Shown: piece after piece, positions 1 through 8,947 of the stretch
Layout: each line of letters begins with the position of its first letter
Numbering within the stretch: the first letter of the stretch is position 1
Source: Microbacteriaceae bacterium
GTDB taxonomy: Bacteria > Actinomycetota > Actinomycetes > Actinomycetales > Microbacteriaceae
Assembly (NCBI GenBank): GCA_009780695.1
Contig: WQZN01000025.1
Span: forward strand, 1 to 33,198
Direction: 5' to 3'
DNA: 33,198 nucleotides
Program-made: the position numbers and the translations under genes
Notes under the pieces: model-generated
Seen by the model: the letters and a program-made list of their open reading frames with translations, nothing else
Told to the model about the DNA's origin: nothing
Databases searched by the model: none

Positions 1-75
1 CGCGGTGCGGAAGGCGGAAACGCGCGAGGAATTCCGTAGCACGCGAAAATCCGGCGCAACCCAGGATGCCATCGG

Positions 76-149
76 TGCCCCCGGCCGGGTTCGAACCGGC
101 ACTGCGCCGATTTTAAGTCGGCTGCCTCTGCCAATTGGGCTACGGGGGC
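76..149 (-). tRNA. tRNA, anticodon UAA (Leu, UUA codon), class I shape
   Basis: Read on the minus strand, the 74 nt fold into a full cloverleaf: acceptor GCCCCCG with CGGGGGC, a 3-bp D stem with GG in the loop, anticodon stem GCCGA/TCGGC around loop CTTAAAA, a 5-nt variable loop, T stem GCCGG/CCGGC around TTCGAAC, and discriminator A. The CCA end is not encoded. The anticodon is UAA, which reads the leucine codon UUA. Bacterial leucine tRNAs normally carry a long variable arm, and this one does not, so the identity by anticodon is clear but the shape is odd. Bases 1-75 downstream show nothing I recognise. Confidence 0.9.
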
Positions 150-173
150 GCGCTGCCGCCAGCGTAGATGCAG

Positions 174-205
174 ATTCGGGCCCGCCCCGAAGGGCGAGCC
201 CGAAT
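174..205 (-). terminator. Terminator hairpin after ndh
   Basis: Inverted repeat with arms TTCGGGC and GCCCGAA, extended inward by CGCCC/GGGCG after one mismatch, about 20 nt past the ndh stop. There is no clear U run after it, as is common in high-GC actinobacteria. Confidence 0.6.
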
Positions 206-225
206 TCACGATGCGCTGTGGCGCC

Positions 226-1701
226 TTACTTGGTCTTCGCCTCGGCGACGGCCTCGTCGGCCTTCTCGGAGACCTCGGCCGGAGCCTGCTCCTCGGTCGG
301 CGTCACCGGGCCGGCGGGGGCCGGAGCCTCGGCCTTCGGAGCCTCGACCTTGGGCGCCTCGGCGGCGGGGGCCGGCGGCTTCGGGCGCGACGCGAACTCC
401 TCGAAGGAGGCGCGCGGCTGCTGCACGGCCGACAGCGTCACGAAGTCGCGGCCGAGGAAGAAGTTGCCCACCCAGCCGAAGATGACGCGCCACTTGCGCT
501 CCCACGACGGCATGGCCAGACCGTGGTAGCCGCGGTGCGCGCACCAGGCGATGAAGCCCTTGAGCGCGATCTTGCCGGACTGGAAGACGCCGTCGTAGAG
601 GCCGATGCCGGCGACGGCACCGAGGCTCTTGTGGACGTACTCGACGGGGGTCTCGCCGCGCAGCACCGCGATGAGGTTCTTCGCGAGGCGCTTGGCCTGA
701 CGGACGGCGTGCTGGGCGTTCGGCACGCAGAAGCCGCCGACGCCGGCGCCGGTCAGGTCGGGCACGGCGGCGACGTCGCCGGCCGTCCACGCGCCCTCGA
801 TCGCGACGCCCTCGGCGTCGACGACCTGGAGCGAGGCGTTCGCCGTCACGCGGCCACGGGCCTCGATGGGCAGGTCGGTGTTGCGGGTGACGACCGGGTT
901 CGCCATCACGCCGGCGGTCCAGACGATGAGGTCGGACTCGAAGGACTCGCCGCTCGAGAGCTGGATGACGCCGTTCTCGGCGCTCTGCAGCTGGGTGTCG
1001 AGGTGGATCGGAGCACCGCGCTCGGCGAGGCGGTTGACGACCCAGTGGCTGGTCTCGAGCGAGACCTCGGGCATGATGCGGCCCATGGCCTCGACGAGGT
1101 GGAACTTGATCTCGTCGAACTCGATCTCGGGGTAGACCTTGAGGATCGCCGAGGCGGCCGAGCGCAGCTCGCCGTAGGCCTCGATGCCGGCGAAGCCGCC
1201 GCCGACGACCGTGACGGTCAGCAGGCGCTCGCGGCGCGGGTCGCCCTTGGGCAGCGTCGCGGCCTTGTCGAAGTTGGTGAACAGGCGGTCGCGCACGGCG
1301 ACGGCCTCTTCGATGTTCTTGAGGCCGAAGGCGAGGTCGGCGATGCCCGGGATCGGGAAGGTGCGGCTGACCGCACCGGCGGTCACGACGACCTGGTCGT
1401 ACTCGACGTCGAAGGCGTCGCCCACGAGCGGGGTGACCGTGACCTTCTTCTCGGCGTGGTTGATGTAGGTCGCACGACCCGAGATGAGCTTGGTGCTCTT
1501 CAGGTGGCGGCGGTGGGTGACGACGGCGTAACGCGGGTCGATCGCACCGGAGGCCACCTCGGGGAGGAACGGCTGGTACGTCATGTAGGGCAGCGGGTCG
1601 ATCAGCGTGACTTCCGCTTCGCCCCTGCGAAGCGACTTCTCGAGCTTCCACGCCGTGTAGAAACCGGCGTAACCGCCACCGACAATCAGGATCTTGGGCA
1701 C
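226..1701 (-). CDS. ndh: Type II NADH dehydrogenase (NDH-2)
   Basis: 491-residue flavoprotein. NDH-2 enzymes are peripheral membrane proteins that pass electrons from NADH to quinone without pumping protons. Visible: an N-terminal FAD-binding VGGGYAG at about residues 7-13, a second nucleotide-binding VVGGGFAG near 165-172 for NADH, and the FAD-contacting AGDVAAVPD near 313-321. The region up to about 430 fits the family. The last roughly 55 residues are a low-complexity Ala/Pro/Glu/Lys tail not needed for the fold. The start is GTG at 1701, chosen because a GGAG lies ten bases upstream and the FAD motif follows at once. The gene is alone between DUF501 and the tRNA. Family assignment is firm; quinone preference cannot be read. 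Confidence 0.93.
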   Translation of the reverse strand: MPKILIVGGGYAGFYTAWKLEKSLRRGEAEVTLIDPLPYMTYQPFLPEVASGAIDPRYAVVTHRRHLKSTKLISGRATYINHAEKKVTVTPLVGDAFDVEYDQVVVTAGAVSRTFPIPGIADLAFGLKNIEEAVAVRDRLFTNFDKAATLPKGDPRRERLLTVTVVGGGFAGIEAYGELRSAASAILKVYPEIEFDEIKFHLVEAMGRIMPEVSLETSHWVVNRLAERGAPIHLDTQLQSAENGVIQLSSGESFESDLIVWTAGVMANPVVTRNTDLPIEARGRVTANASLQVVDAEGVAIEGAWTAGDVAAVPDLTGAGVGGFCVPNAQHAVRQAKRLAKNLIAVLRGETPVEYVHKSLGAVAGIGLYDGVFQSGKIALKGFIAWCAHRGYHGLAMPSWERKWRVIFGWVGNFFLGRDFVTLSAVQQPRASFEEFASRPKPPAPAAEAPKVEAPKAEAPAPAGPVTPTEEQAPAEVSEKADEAVAEAKTK

Positions 1702-1755
1702 AGTTCAGCGTCTCCTCGAAGGAAATGGTGTGGTCTATAGCCTACAGGCGCGTGC

Positions 1756-2271
1756 TCAGGCGCCGTAATCGGCGCATTCGCAGACGGACGGGGACCAATT
1801 CCCACGTTCGAGTGCGAGGTCGCCGATGGGGTTCACGCCCGGCCCGGCGGCGAGGGCGTGCCCCGCGAGCGCGTGCAGGCACTTCACGCGCGTCGGCATG
1901 CCGCCCGCGGAGAAACCCCTGATCTCCTCAACGATCTCGATGGACTCGCGGTCGTGCAGGTAGGCCTCGTGCGCCTTCTGATAGGCGGCGGCGACACCGG
2001 CATCCTCAGCCAGCAGCTCCTGCAGCTCGACCATGACGTGGTCGGCCTCGAGCCGGGACATCGCGGCCGTCGCGGCCGGATGCGTGAGGTAGTACAGCGT
2101 CGGGAACGGCGTGCCGCTGCCTGGAAGCCGCGGCGCCGTCGCGACCACGGTCGGGTTGCCGCACACGCAACGCGCGGCGATGCCGAGCACGCCACGGGCG
2201 GGCCGGCCGAGCTGGGCCGAGACCACGGCGATGTCGCGGTCGCTGGCGGGTTCGAACGGGGGCATGGTCAT
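1756..2271 (-). CDS. DUF501 family protein
   Basis: 171-residue protein matching the actinobacterial DUF501 family: an N-terminal part with RCVCGNPTVVATAPRL around 34-49, the TLYYLTHP segment near 58-65, and a C-terminal RVKCLHALAGHAL followed by PVNPIGDLAL-like residues (here GVNPIGDLAL). Its function is not established. It has four cysteines (in CVCG, VKC, VCEC), which could bind a metal, but I have no proof. It begins 12 bp after the septum-initiator gene on the same strand, and the order eno, DivIC-like, DUF501 is well conserved in actinobacteria, so the two are probably co-transcribed. The start is ATG at 2271; an ATG two codons later is also possible. Confidence 0.85.
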   Translation of the reverse strand: MTMPPFEPASDRDIAVVSAQLGRPARGVLGIAARCVCGNPTVVATAPRLPGSGTPFPTLYYLTHPAATAAMSRLEADHVMVELQELLAEDAGVAAAYQKAHEAYLHDRESIEIVEEIRGFSAGGMPTRVKCLHALAGHALAAGPGVNPIGDLALERGNWSPSVCECADYGA

Positions 2272-2283
2272 CCGCCCATTCTC

Positions 2284-2727
2284 TCAGTGCGCGGTCGAGG
2301 ATGCCTGCGGCTGCGCGAGCAGGGAGCGCAGCAGCGTCGCGGACCAGTCACCGGTCTGCTCCTGCACGGTGGTGCTGACCTTCGCCGCAGTGCCCTGGGG
2401 GGTCTTCGGCAGGTCGTCGATGATCAGGTAGCTCGTCTCGCCCGGCATCACGTACAGCAGCCGGTCGCGCGCCTGCGCCTTGATGTACGCGGGGTCGTCC
2501 CAGTCGGTGATCTGCTGGTTGAGCGCGTCGACCTTCGCCTGCTGCGCCGCGTTCTGCGCCGCGAGCTTCGAGACCTGCTGCTGCTGCGTCGTGTACAGCC
2601 GGATCGTCGGCGCGAGCACCAGGACCGCGAGCACGATCACGCCGAGCATGACGAAGGCGAACCACGAGAAGCGGATGCCCTGCAGCCAGTTCCGCGCGTT
2701 CACGGGGGTGCTGCGCGCGGTCGACAT
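2284..2727 (-). CDS. Septum formation initiator family protein (FtsB/DivIC-like)
   Basis: 147-residue single-pass membrane protein. A short basic N-terminus is followed by a hydrophobic segment at about residues 20-43 (FSWFAFVMLGVIVLAVLVLA), then a Gln/Ala-rich coiled coil at about 48-75 (QQQQVSKLAAQNAAQQAKVD), and the family's DPAYIKAQARDRLLYVMPGE stretch near 78-97. This is the FtsB/DivIC architecture: such proteins form a complex with FtsL and FtsQ at the division septum and help activate wall synthesis. The C-terminus is longer than the E. coli FtsB. The ATG at 2727 sits six bases after a TAACCT -10 box with no Shine-Dalgarno, so it is probably translated from a leaderless mRNA. Confidence 0.88.
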   Translation of the reverse strand: MSTARSTPVNARNWLQGIRFSWFAFVMLGVIVLAVLVLAPTIRLYTTQQQQVSKLAAQNAAQQAKVDALNQQITDWDDPAYIKAQARDRLLYVMPGETSYLIIDDLPKTPQGTAAKVSTTVQEQTGDWSATLLRSLLAQPQASSTAH

Positions 2728-2733
2728 GCGTTC

Positions 2734-2739
2734 AGGTTA
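2734..2739 (-). promoter_or_regulatory. -10 box TAACCT for leaderless septum-initiator mRNA
   Basis: On the minus strand TAACCT is followed by exactly six bases and the ATG of the division gene, placing the transcript start on the start codon. No convincing -35 box and no Shine-Dalgarno are seen. Confidence 0.5.
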
Positions 2740-2750
2740 GGGGAACGGCG

Positions 2751-2784
2751 AAGGCGCGCCGCCCCATGCGGGACGGCGCGCCTT
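2751..2784 (-). terminator. Terminator hairpin after eno
   Basis: Arms 2751-2761 and 2774-2784 pair perfectly over 11 bp (AAGGCGCGCCG with its complement). After one mismatch, three more pairs close on the loop ATGC. It lies 100 bp past the eno stop and just upstream of the division gene's own promoter, so it should separate the two transcripts. Confidence 0.65.
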
Positions 2785-2884
2785 CTGCGAACTTGCTGTG
2801 CCTCGGTCTGGTCTCCATTCGGCCTGGCGGCCTCAGTCGACCCGACGCATTCGCCGCAAGCGGCTCAGTCGACCAGCGGGGGTC

Positions 2885-4246
<1,362 letters not shown>

Positions 4247-5524
4247 CTAAGAAAGGGGCCGGAACTCCAGCTCGGCGGCGGAAGTTGTCCCCGCGTTCAC
4301 GTTGGCGACCAGGCGGTAGCCCGACTCGGCGGCGCGGGCGAGCAGGGCCTTGACGTTCTTCGTGCGCTTCTCGAGCCGCACGCGCCGGCCCTGCGCGATC
4401 ACGTCGGCCTGCAGCGCGATGAGCTGCGCGACCGGCACGTCCCTGTCGTGCAGCAGCAGCACCGCCTCATCCCCGGCGACGGCGTCGTCGGGGATGAGGT
4501 CGACGATGCGCTCGAAGCCGATCGAGAAGCCGGCGGCCGGGACATCCGTGCCGAGGAAGCGCCCGATCATGCCGTCGTAGCGCCCGCCGCCGCCGAGCGA
4601 GTAGCCGAACTCGGGGTGTTGGATCTCGAAGATCGCGCCCGTGTAGTAGCCCATGCCGCGCACCAGGTTGTGCGAGAAGATCAGCGGCACCTCGGGGGCG
4701 GCGGCCTTCACCGCGTCGCGGATCTCGAGCAGCTGCGCGTAGGCGGCCGGGTCGAGCCACGCGGGGGCGTTCTCGCCCGTGAGGCTCCAGCCGTCGTCGG
4801 CGAGCTCGCCGAGGTCGATGCGGGCCTGCTCGGCGAGCTCGGGCGCGAGCAGCTCGAGGGCGACGAGCTCGGCGACGACGCCGTCGACGCCGATCTTGTC
4901 TTCCTTGTCGATCGTGATGAGCGCGCGCTCGGTCTGCTTCGCGGCGATCTGCCACGAGGCGATGAGGTGCCGCAGGATCGCGCGGTGGTTGATGCGGATG
5001 CGGCAGCCGGCGAGACCGAGCGCGGTGAGCGTCGCCGCCGTCGCGGTGATGAGCTCGACCTCGGCGAGGATGCCGGGCTCGCCGATGATGTCGATGTCGC
5101 ACTGCACGAACTGGCGGTAGCGGCCCTTCTGCGGCCGCTCGGCGCGCCAGACCGGGGCGATCTGGATCGACTTGAAGACGGTCGGCAGCTTGGCGCGGTT
5201 GGTCGCGTAGAAGCGCGCGAGGGGCACCGTGAGGTCGAAGCGCAGGCCGAGATCGGTGAGGGCGACGAGATCGGCGGACGCCGCGGCGGCCGCGACATCC
5301 CCCGCATCGAGGCCGCGCTTCAGGATGCCGAACGCGAGCTTCTCGTTGTCGCCGCCGAGCCCCGAATGGAGTCGGGCCGAGTCCTCGACGACGGGCGTCT
5401 CGATCTCCTCGAAGCCGCGCGCCGAGTACTGCGAGCGGATGACGGAGAGCAGATGCTCGCGCTTGGCCTTCTCGGCGGGCAGGAAGTCGCGCATGCCACG
5501 CGGCGGGTTCACGTCAGAGGGCAT
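4247..5524 (-). CDS. hisS: Histidine--tRNA ligase
   Basis: 425-residue class II aminoacyl-tRNA synthetase that charges tRNA-His with histidine. Visible: the N-terminal PPRGMRDFLP typical of HisRS, motif 2 with VWRAERPQKGRYRQFVQCDID, the histidine-binding loop LVRGMGYYTGAIFE, LGGGGRYDGMIGRFLG, and motif 3 as AAGFSIGFERI, followed by a C-terminal anticodon-binding domain from about residue 330. The length is normal. ATG at 5524 follows AGGA with a short spacer. It reads away from the exporter gene that starts 56 bp away on the other strand, and its end is 81 bp from eno, with a hairpin between. Confidence 0.96.
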   Translation of the reverse strand: MPSDVNPPRGMRDFLPAEKAKREHLLSVIRSQYSARGFEEIETPVVEDSARLHSGLGGDNEKLAFGILKRGLDAGDVAAAAASADLVALTDLGLRFDLTVPLARFYATNRAKLPTVFKSIQIAPVWRAERPQKGRYRQFVQCDIDIIGEPGILAEVELITATAATLTALGLAGCRIRINHRAILRHLIASWQIAAKQTERALITIDKEDKIGVDGVVAELVALELLAPELAEQARIDLGELADDGWSLTGENAPAWLDPAAYAQLLEIRDAVKAAAPEVPLIFSHNLVRGMGYYTGAIFEIQHPEFGYSLGGGGRYDGMIGRFLGTDVPAAGFSIGFERIVDLIPDDAVAGDEAVLLLHDRDVPVAQLIALQADVIAQGRRVRLEKRTKNVKALLARAAESGYRLVANVNAGTTSAAELEFRPLS

Positions 5525-5580
5525 GGGTCAATCCTGCCATTGCTGGGAATAGCCCCATAGCCGAGCGACTTCTCCTTCAC

Positions 5581-7032
5581 ATGCCTGAACGATCCTCCGG
5601 GGTCGGACTGCGCTCCGAGCGCGGTCCAGTCCTTCTCTCCCAAATGCTCGCAACCGGCTTGGTCGCCATCGACTCGACCATCATCGCGACCGCGTCGACG
5701 TCGATCGCGAAGGACCTCGGCCAGTTCCAGCAGGTGCCGTGGCTGTTCGCGGTCTACCTCGTCGCGCAGGCCGTCTCGGTGCCGATCTACGGCCGCCTCG
5801 CCGACGTGCTCGGCCGCAAGAACACGCTGCTGTTCGGCATCGGGCTGTTCATCCTCGGCTCGATCATCGCCGGTGCCGCGTGGTCGATGCCCGTGCTGAT
5901 CTTCGCGCGCGTGGTGCAGGGGCTCGGGGCCGGCGCCGTGATGCCGGTGTCGATGACGATCACCGCCGACCTGTACACGCTCGAGGAACGCGCGAAGGTG
6001 CAGGGCTATCTGGCATCCGTCTGGGCCATCGCGTCCGTCGTCGGCCCGACGCTCGGCGGCATCTTCGCCCAGCTCGGCATCTGGCGCTGGATCTTCTGGA
6101 TCAACATCCCGCTCGGCGCCGTCGCCGTGATCATGCTGTGGCGCTCGTACAAGGAATCCGCGCGGCCGGCCGGCGAGCGGGAGCGAATCGACTATCTCGG
6201 CGCGGTGCTGCTCACGCTCGGCACGACCGCGCTGCTGCTCGGCCTGCTCGAGGGCGGGGCCGCGTGGGCCTGGGCATCCGCCGCCTCGATCGGCATCTTC
6301 GTCGCCGCCGCCGTCCTCCTCGCCTCGTTCGTCTACGTCGAGCTGCGCGTCGAGCACCCGATCTTCTCGCTCGCCCTGCTGAAGCGCCGCGTCGTCGCGG
6401 CGTCGACGGTCGCGTCGCTCATGATCGGCGTGGTCGTGCTGGGGCTGTCGACATATGTCCCGATCTACGCCCAGAACGTGCTCGGCTTCGGCGCGCTCGT
6501 CGCGGGCCTCGCGCTCGCCGCGCTCACGCTCGGCTGGCCCGCGGCCGCGTCACAGGCCGGGCGGCTGTACCTGCGCTGGGGCTTCCGCGCGACCTCCGTC
6601 ATCGGCTCGCTGTTCGTCGTGCTCGGCGCCGCGCTCACCATGACGCTCGGCGCGCATTCCTCGATCTGGCTCGTCGCCCTGTTCTGCTTCGTGATCGGCG
6701 TCGGCATGGGCTTCACGGCCGTGCCGTCGCTCATCGCCGCGCAGGCGAGCGCCGGCCACCACGAGCGCGGCGCCGTGACCGGCACCAACATGTTCGCCCG
6801 TTCGATGGGCTCGGCGGTCGGCGTCGCGATCTTCGGCGCCGTCGTGAACTCGCGGGTGCAGCTCAACGCCGCGGGCGCGCCCGAGGGCCCGGGCCTCGCG
6901 AACGCCATGCACCTCGTCTACACGTCGATCCTCGTCGTCGCAGTGGTGCTGCTCGTGTCCGTCACCTTCCTGCCGCGGCATCGCGCACCGGAGCAGGCGA
7001 CGGATGCCCCGGCCGAGGCCGCCGCGGCGTAG
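5581..7032 (+). CDS. MFS exporter, DHA2 (EmrB/QacA) family
   Basis: 483-residue membrane protein with about 14 hydrophobic segments. It carries the family's early motif LVAIDSTIIATASTSIAKDL in the first helix, motif A as GRLADVLGRKNTL between helices 2 and 3, RVVQGLGAGAVMP, and the antiporter motif C-like ASVVGPTLGG in helix 5. Members exchange protons for drugs or other hydrophobic compounds. The substrate cannot be told from the sequence. The ATG at 5581 lacks a Shine-Dalgarno; it is the only good start ahead of the first helix. The gene ends 7 bp from the convergent mazG, leaving no room for a separate terminator, so the two transcripts must overlap or stop inside each other. Confidence 0.9.
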   Translation: MPERSSGVGLRSERGPVLLSQMLATGLVAIDSTIIATASTSIAKDLGQFQQVPWLFAVYLVAQAVSVPIYGRLADVLGRKNTLLFGIGLFILGSIIAGAAWSMPVLIFARVVQGLGAGAVMPVSMTITADLYTLEERAKVQGYLASVWAIASVVGPTLGGIFAQLGIWRWIFWINIPLGAVAVIMLWRSYKESARPAGERERIDYLGAVLLTLGTTALLLGLLEGGAAWAWASAASIGIFVAAAVLLASFVYVELRVEHPIFSLALLKRRVVAASTVASLMIGVVVLGLSTYVPIYAQNVLGFGALVAGLALAALTLGWPAAASQAGRLYLRWGFRATSVIGSLFVVLGAALTMTLGAHSSIWLVALFCFVIGVGMGFTAVPSLIAAQASAGHHERGAVTGTNMFARSMGSAVGVAIFGAVVNSRVQLNAAGAPEGPGLANAMHLVYTSILVVAVVLLVSVTFLPRHRAPEQATDAPAEAAAA

Positions 7033-7039
7033 GGCAACG

Positions 7040-7675
7040 TCAGGCGGGCTGCTCCGCCGCCTGCACCTCCGCGGCGAGCGCGCGCAGGCGCGTGCGCAGC
7101 GCGCGCTCCGCGTCGAGGCCCTGGGCCCGGGCCGCGGCGACGATGCCGAGCAGCAGGTCGCCGAGCTCCCCCTCGTCGGCGAAGGCGGGCGCCGCGGCAT
7201 CCGCCACGACCCCGACCGAGGCGGCGCGGCCGAGCGTCTTGTCTGCGAGCGCGAGCGCGGGCAGGGAGCGCGGGATGCCCTCGAGCACGCTCTTCCGCTC
7301 GCGCTTCTCGGCCCTCTTCGCGGCGGTCCACAGCCGCACGACGTCCTCAGGCGTCTCGGCCGTCTCGCCGGCGAAGACGTGCGGGTGCCGACGGACCATC
7401 TTCGCCCGCACATTCGCCGCGACATCCTGCACGTCGAAGCCCTCGGAGGGCGTGCGCCGGGCGATCTCGGCGTGGAAGACGACCTGCCAGAGCACGTCGC
7501 CGAGCTCTTCGAGCAGGTCCTCGCGAGTGCCGGCCTCGATCGCATCGACGAGCTCGTAGCTCTCCTCGATCAGGTAGGTGACCAGGCTCTCGTGCGTCTC
7601 GCGCTGCGACCACACGCAGCGGTCGAGCACCTCGGACATGGCAGCGGCGAAGGCGTCGAGCTCGCTGGCGGTCAT
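7040..7675 (-). CDS. mazG: MazG family nucleoside triphosphate pyrophosphohydrolase
   Basis: 211-residue all-alpha NTP pyrophosphatase that hydrolyses (d)NTPs to monophosphates, with roles in nucleotide-pool cleaning and in lowering ppGpp in some bacteria. The Mg2+-binding pattern is clear: EESYELVDAIE near residues 37-47 and LLEELGDVLWQVVFHAE near 54-70. The family's usual CPWD segment reads CVWS here (residues 20-23), a change in a normally conserved spot. It has a single MazG domain; the C-terminal part is shorter and more variable than in the 263-residue E. coli enzyme. The start ATG is only 17 bp from the nhaA start on the opposite strand, so its mRNA has almost no leader. Confidence 0.9.
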   Translation of the reverse strand: MTASELDAFAAAMSEVLDRCVWSQRETHESLVTYLIEESYELVDAIEAGTREDLLEELGDVLWQVVFHAEIARRTPSEGFDVQDVAANVRAKMVRRHPHVFAGETAETPEDVVRLWTAAKRAEKRERKSVLEGIPRSLPALALADKTLGRAASVGVVADAAAPAFADEGELGDLLLGIVAAARAQGLDAERALRTRLRALAAEVQAAEQPA

Positions 7676-7692
7676 GCTGTCAGTATGGTCGG
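7676..7692. promoter_or_regulatory. 17-bp divergent start region mazG/nhaA
   Basis: The two start codons face away from each other across 17 bp. On the plus strand TATGGT (7684-7689) is a -10-like box just ahead of the nhaA GTG; on the minus strand CATACT ends six bases before the mazG ATG. The two overlap, and each promoter's -35 must lie inside the other gene. Confidence 0.4.
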
Positions 7693-8868
7693 GTGAGGTT
7701 GTTGCGGTCGGAGCGCGTCGCCGCGGCGCTGCTGCTCGGCGCGGCCGCGCTCGGCCTCGTGCTCGCCAACCTGCCCGGCATCGGGCACGCGCTGCTCGCC
7801 TTCGCGAACACCGAGTGGCATCTGCCCGTGCCGGGGCTCGCGCTCTCGCCGAAGCACTGGGTGAGCGACGGGCTGCTCGCCCTGTTCTTCTTCGCCGTCG
7901 CCGTCGAGCTGCGCCGCGAGCTGGCCGTGGGCGAGCTCAACTCGGTGCGCAAGGCGGCCCTGCCCGCGATCGCGGCGGCCGGCGGCGTGCTCGTGCCGGC
8001 GCTCGTCTACCTCGGCCTCGCGGGCCGCGAGTTCCCCGGGGGCTGGCCGATCCCGACGGCGACCGACATCGCGTTCGCGCTCGGGATCCTCGGGCTGTTC
8101 GGCCGCGGCATCCCGAACCACGTGCGCGTCTTCCTGCTCGCTCTCGCCGTGATCGACGACCTCATCGCGATCCTCATCATCGCGTTCTTCTTCACCCAGC
8201 ATGTCGCGCTGCCCTGGCTCGGCGGCGCGGCCGCCTGCCTGCTCGTGTTCGCGTGGCTCAGCAAGCTGCTGGCGCCGCGCTCGCCTTATCTGCTCGCCCG
8301 ACGTCCGCAATGGCCGATCGTCACTGCGCTCTGGGTGCTCGCCGTGCTGACCTGGTGGTGCGTGCTGTCGAGCGGCGTGCACGCGACGGTCGCCGGGGTC
8401 GCCCTCGGCTTCGTCATCGCGCGGCAGCCCGGCGGCCGGATGCACGTGCTGCTCGAGCCCGTCACGAACGGCGTCGTGCTGCCGCTGTTCGCGTTCTCGG
8501 CCGCGGCGGTCGCCTTCCCGGCGGTCGGCGCCGCGTCGCTGCACGCCGAGTTCTGGGCGATCGTGGTCGCACTGCCGCTGGGCAAGGTCGTCGGCATCGT
8601 CGGGGCCGGGTGGCTGGGCGCGCGGGCGATGCGCGGCTCGTGGGTCTCGCGCAGCCCCGTCGATCTGGTGATGGTGGGATGCCTCGGCGGGGTCGGCTTC
8701 ACGGTCGCGCTGCTCATGAACGAGCTCGCGTTCCGCGGCAGCCCGGAGATCACCGACGAGGGGGTCCTCGCCGTGCTCGCGGGCTCGGCGCTGGCGATCG
8801 CGTACTCGTCGGTGTTCGTCGCGCTGCGCGCCCGCAGCCTGCGCCGCGGCCCGCAGCAGAACGAATGA
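7693..8868 (+). CDS. nhaA: Na+/H+ antiporter NhaA
   Basis: 391-residue inner-membrane antiporter that exchanges internal Na+ for protons, protecting against salt and high pH. It has the hydrophobic profile of the family and its signature stretches: WVSDGLLALFFFAVAVELRRE near residues 56-76, TATDIAFALGILGLFG with the functional Asp, and LALAVIDDLIAI with the paired Asp residues of the ion site, then GVGFTVALLMNELAF in the C-terminal half. The GTG at 7693 is the first start; TTG at 7699 or 7702 would remove only two or three residues and would fit a TSS at the usual distance from TATGGT. It has no link to its neighbours other than the shared start region with mazG. Confidence 0.93.
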   Translation: MRLLRSERVAAALLLGAAALGLVLANLPGIGHALLAFANTEWHLPVPGLALSPKHWVSDGLLALFFFAVAVELRRELAVGELNSVRKAALPAIAAAGGVLVPALVYLGLAGREFPGGWPIPTATDIAFALGILGLFGRGIPNHVRVFLLALAVIDDLIAILIIAFFFTQHVALPWLGGAAACLLVFAWLSKLLAPRSPYLLARRPQWPIVTALWVLAVLTWWCVLSSGVHATVAGVALGFVIARQPGGRMHVLLEPVTNGVVLPLFAFSAAAVAFPAVGAASLHAEFWAIVVALPLGKVVGIVGAGWLGARAMRGSWVSRSPVDLVMVGCLGGVGFTVALLMNELAFRGSPEITDEGVLAVLAGSALAIAYSSVFVALRARSLRRGPQQNE

Positions 8869-8898
8869 TTGTCCTCCCCCGAGATGGGGGCTTAATGT
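8869..8898 (+). promoter_or_regulatory. Promoter of the S53 peptidase gene
   Basis: TTGTCC (8869-8874), 18-bp spacer, TAATGT (8893-8898), with a start expected near 8905 and a leader of about 43 nt ending in AGGGAG ahead of the ATG. A C5/G5 hairpin lies in the spacer (8876-8890). The -35 box begins right after the nhaA stop. Confidence 0.5.
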
Positions 8899-8947
8899 TC
8901 GGGCATACCCGTCGCGACGACGCGACGGCGCAACCCTAGGGAGCACC

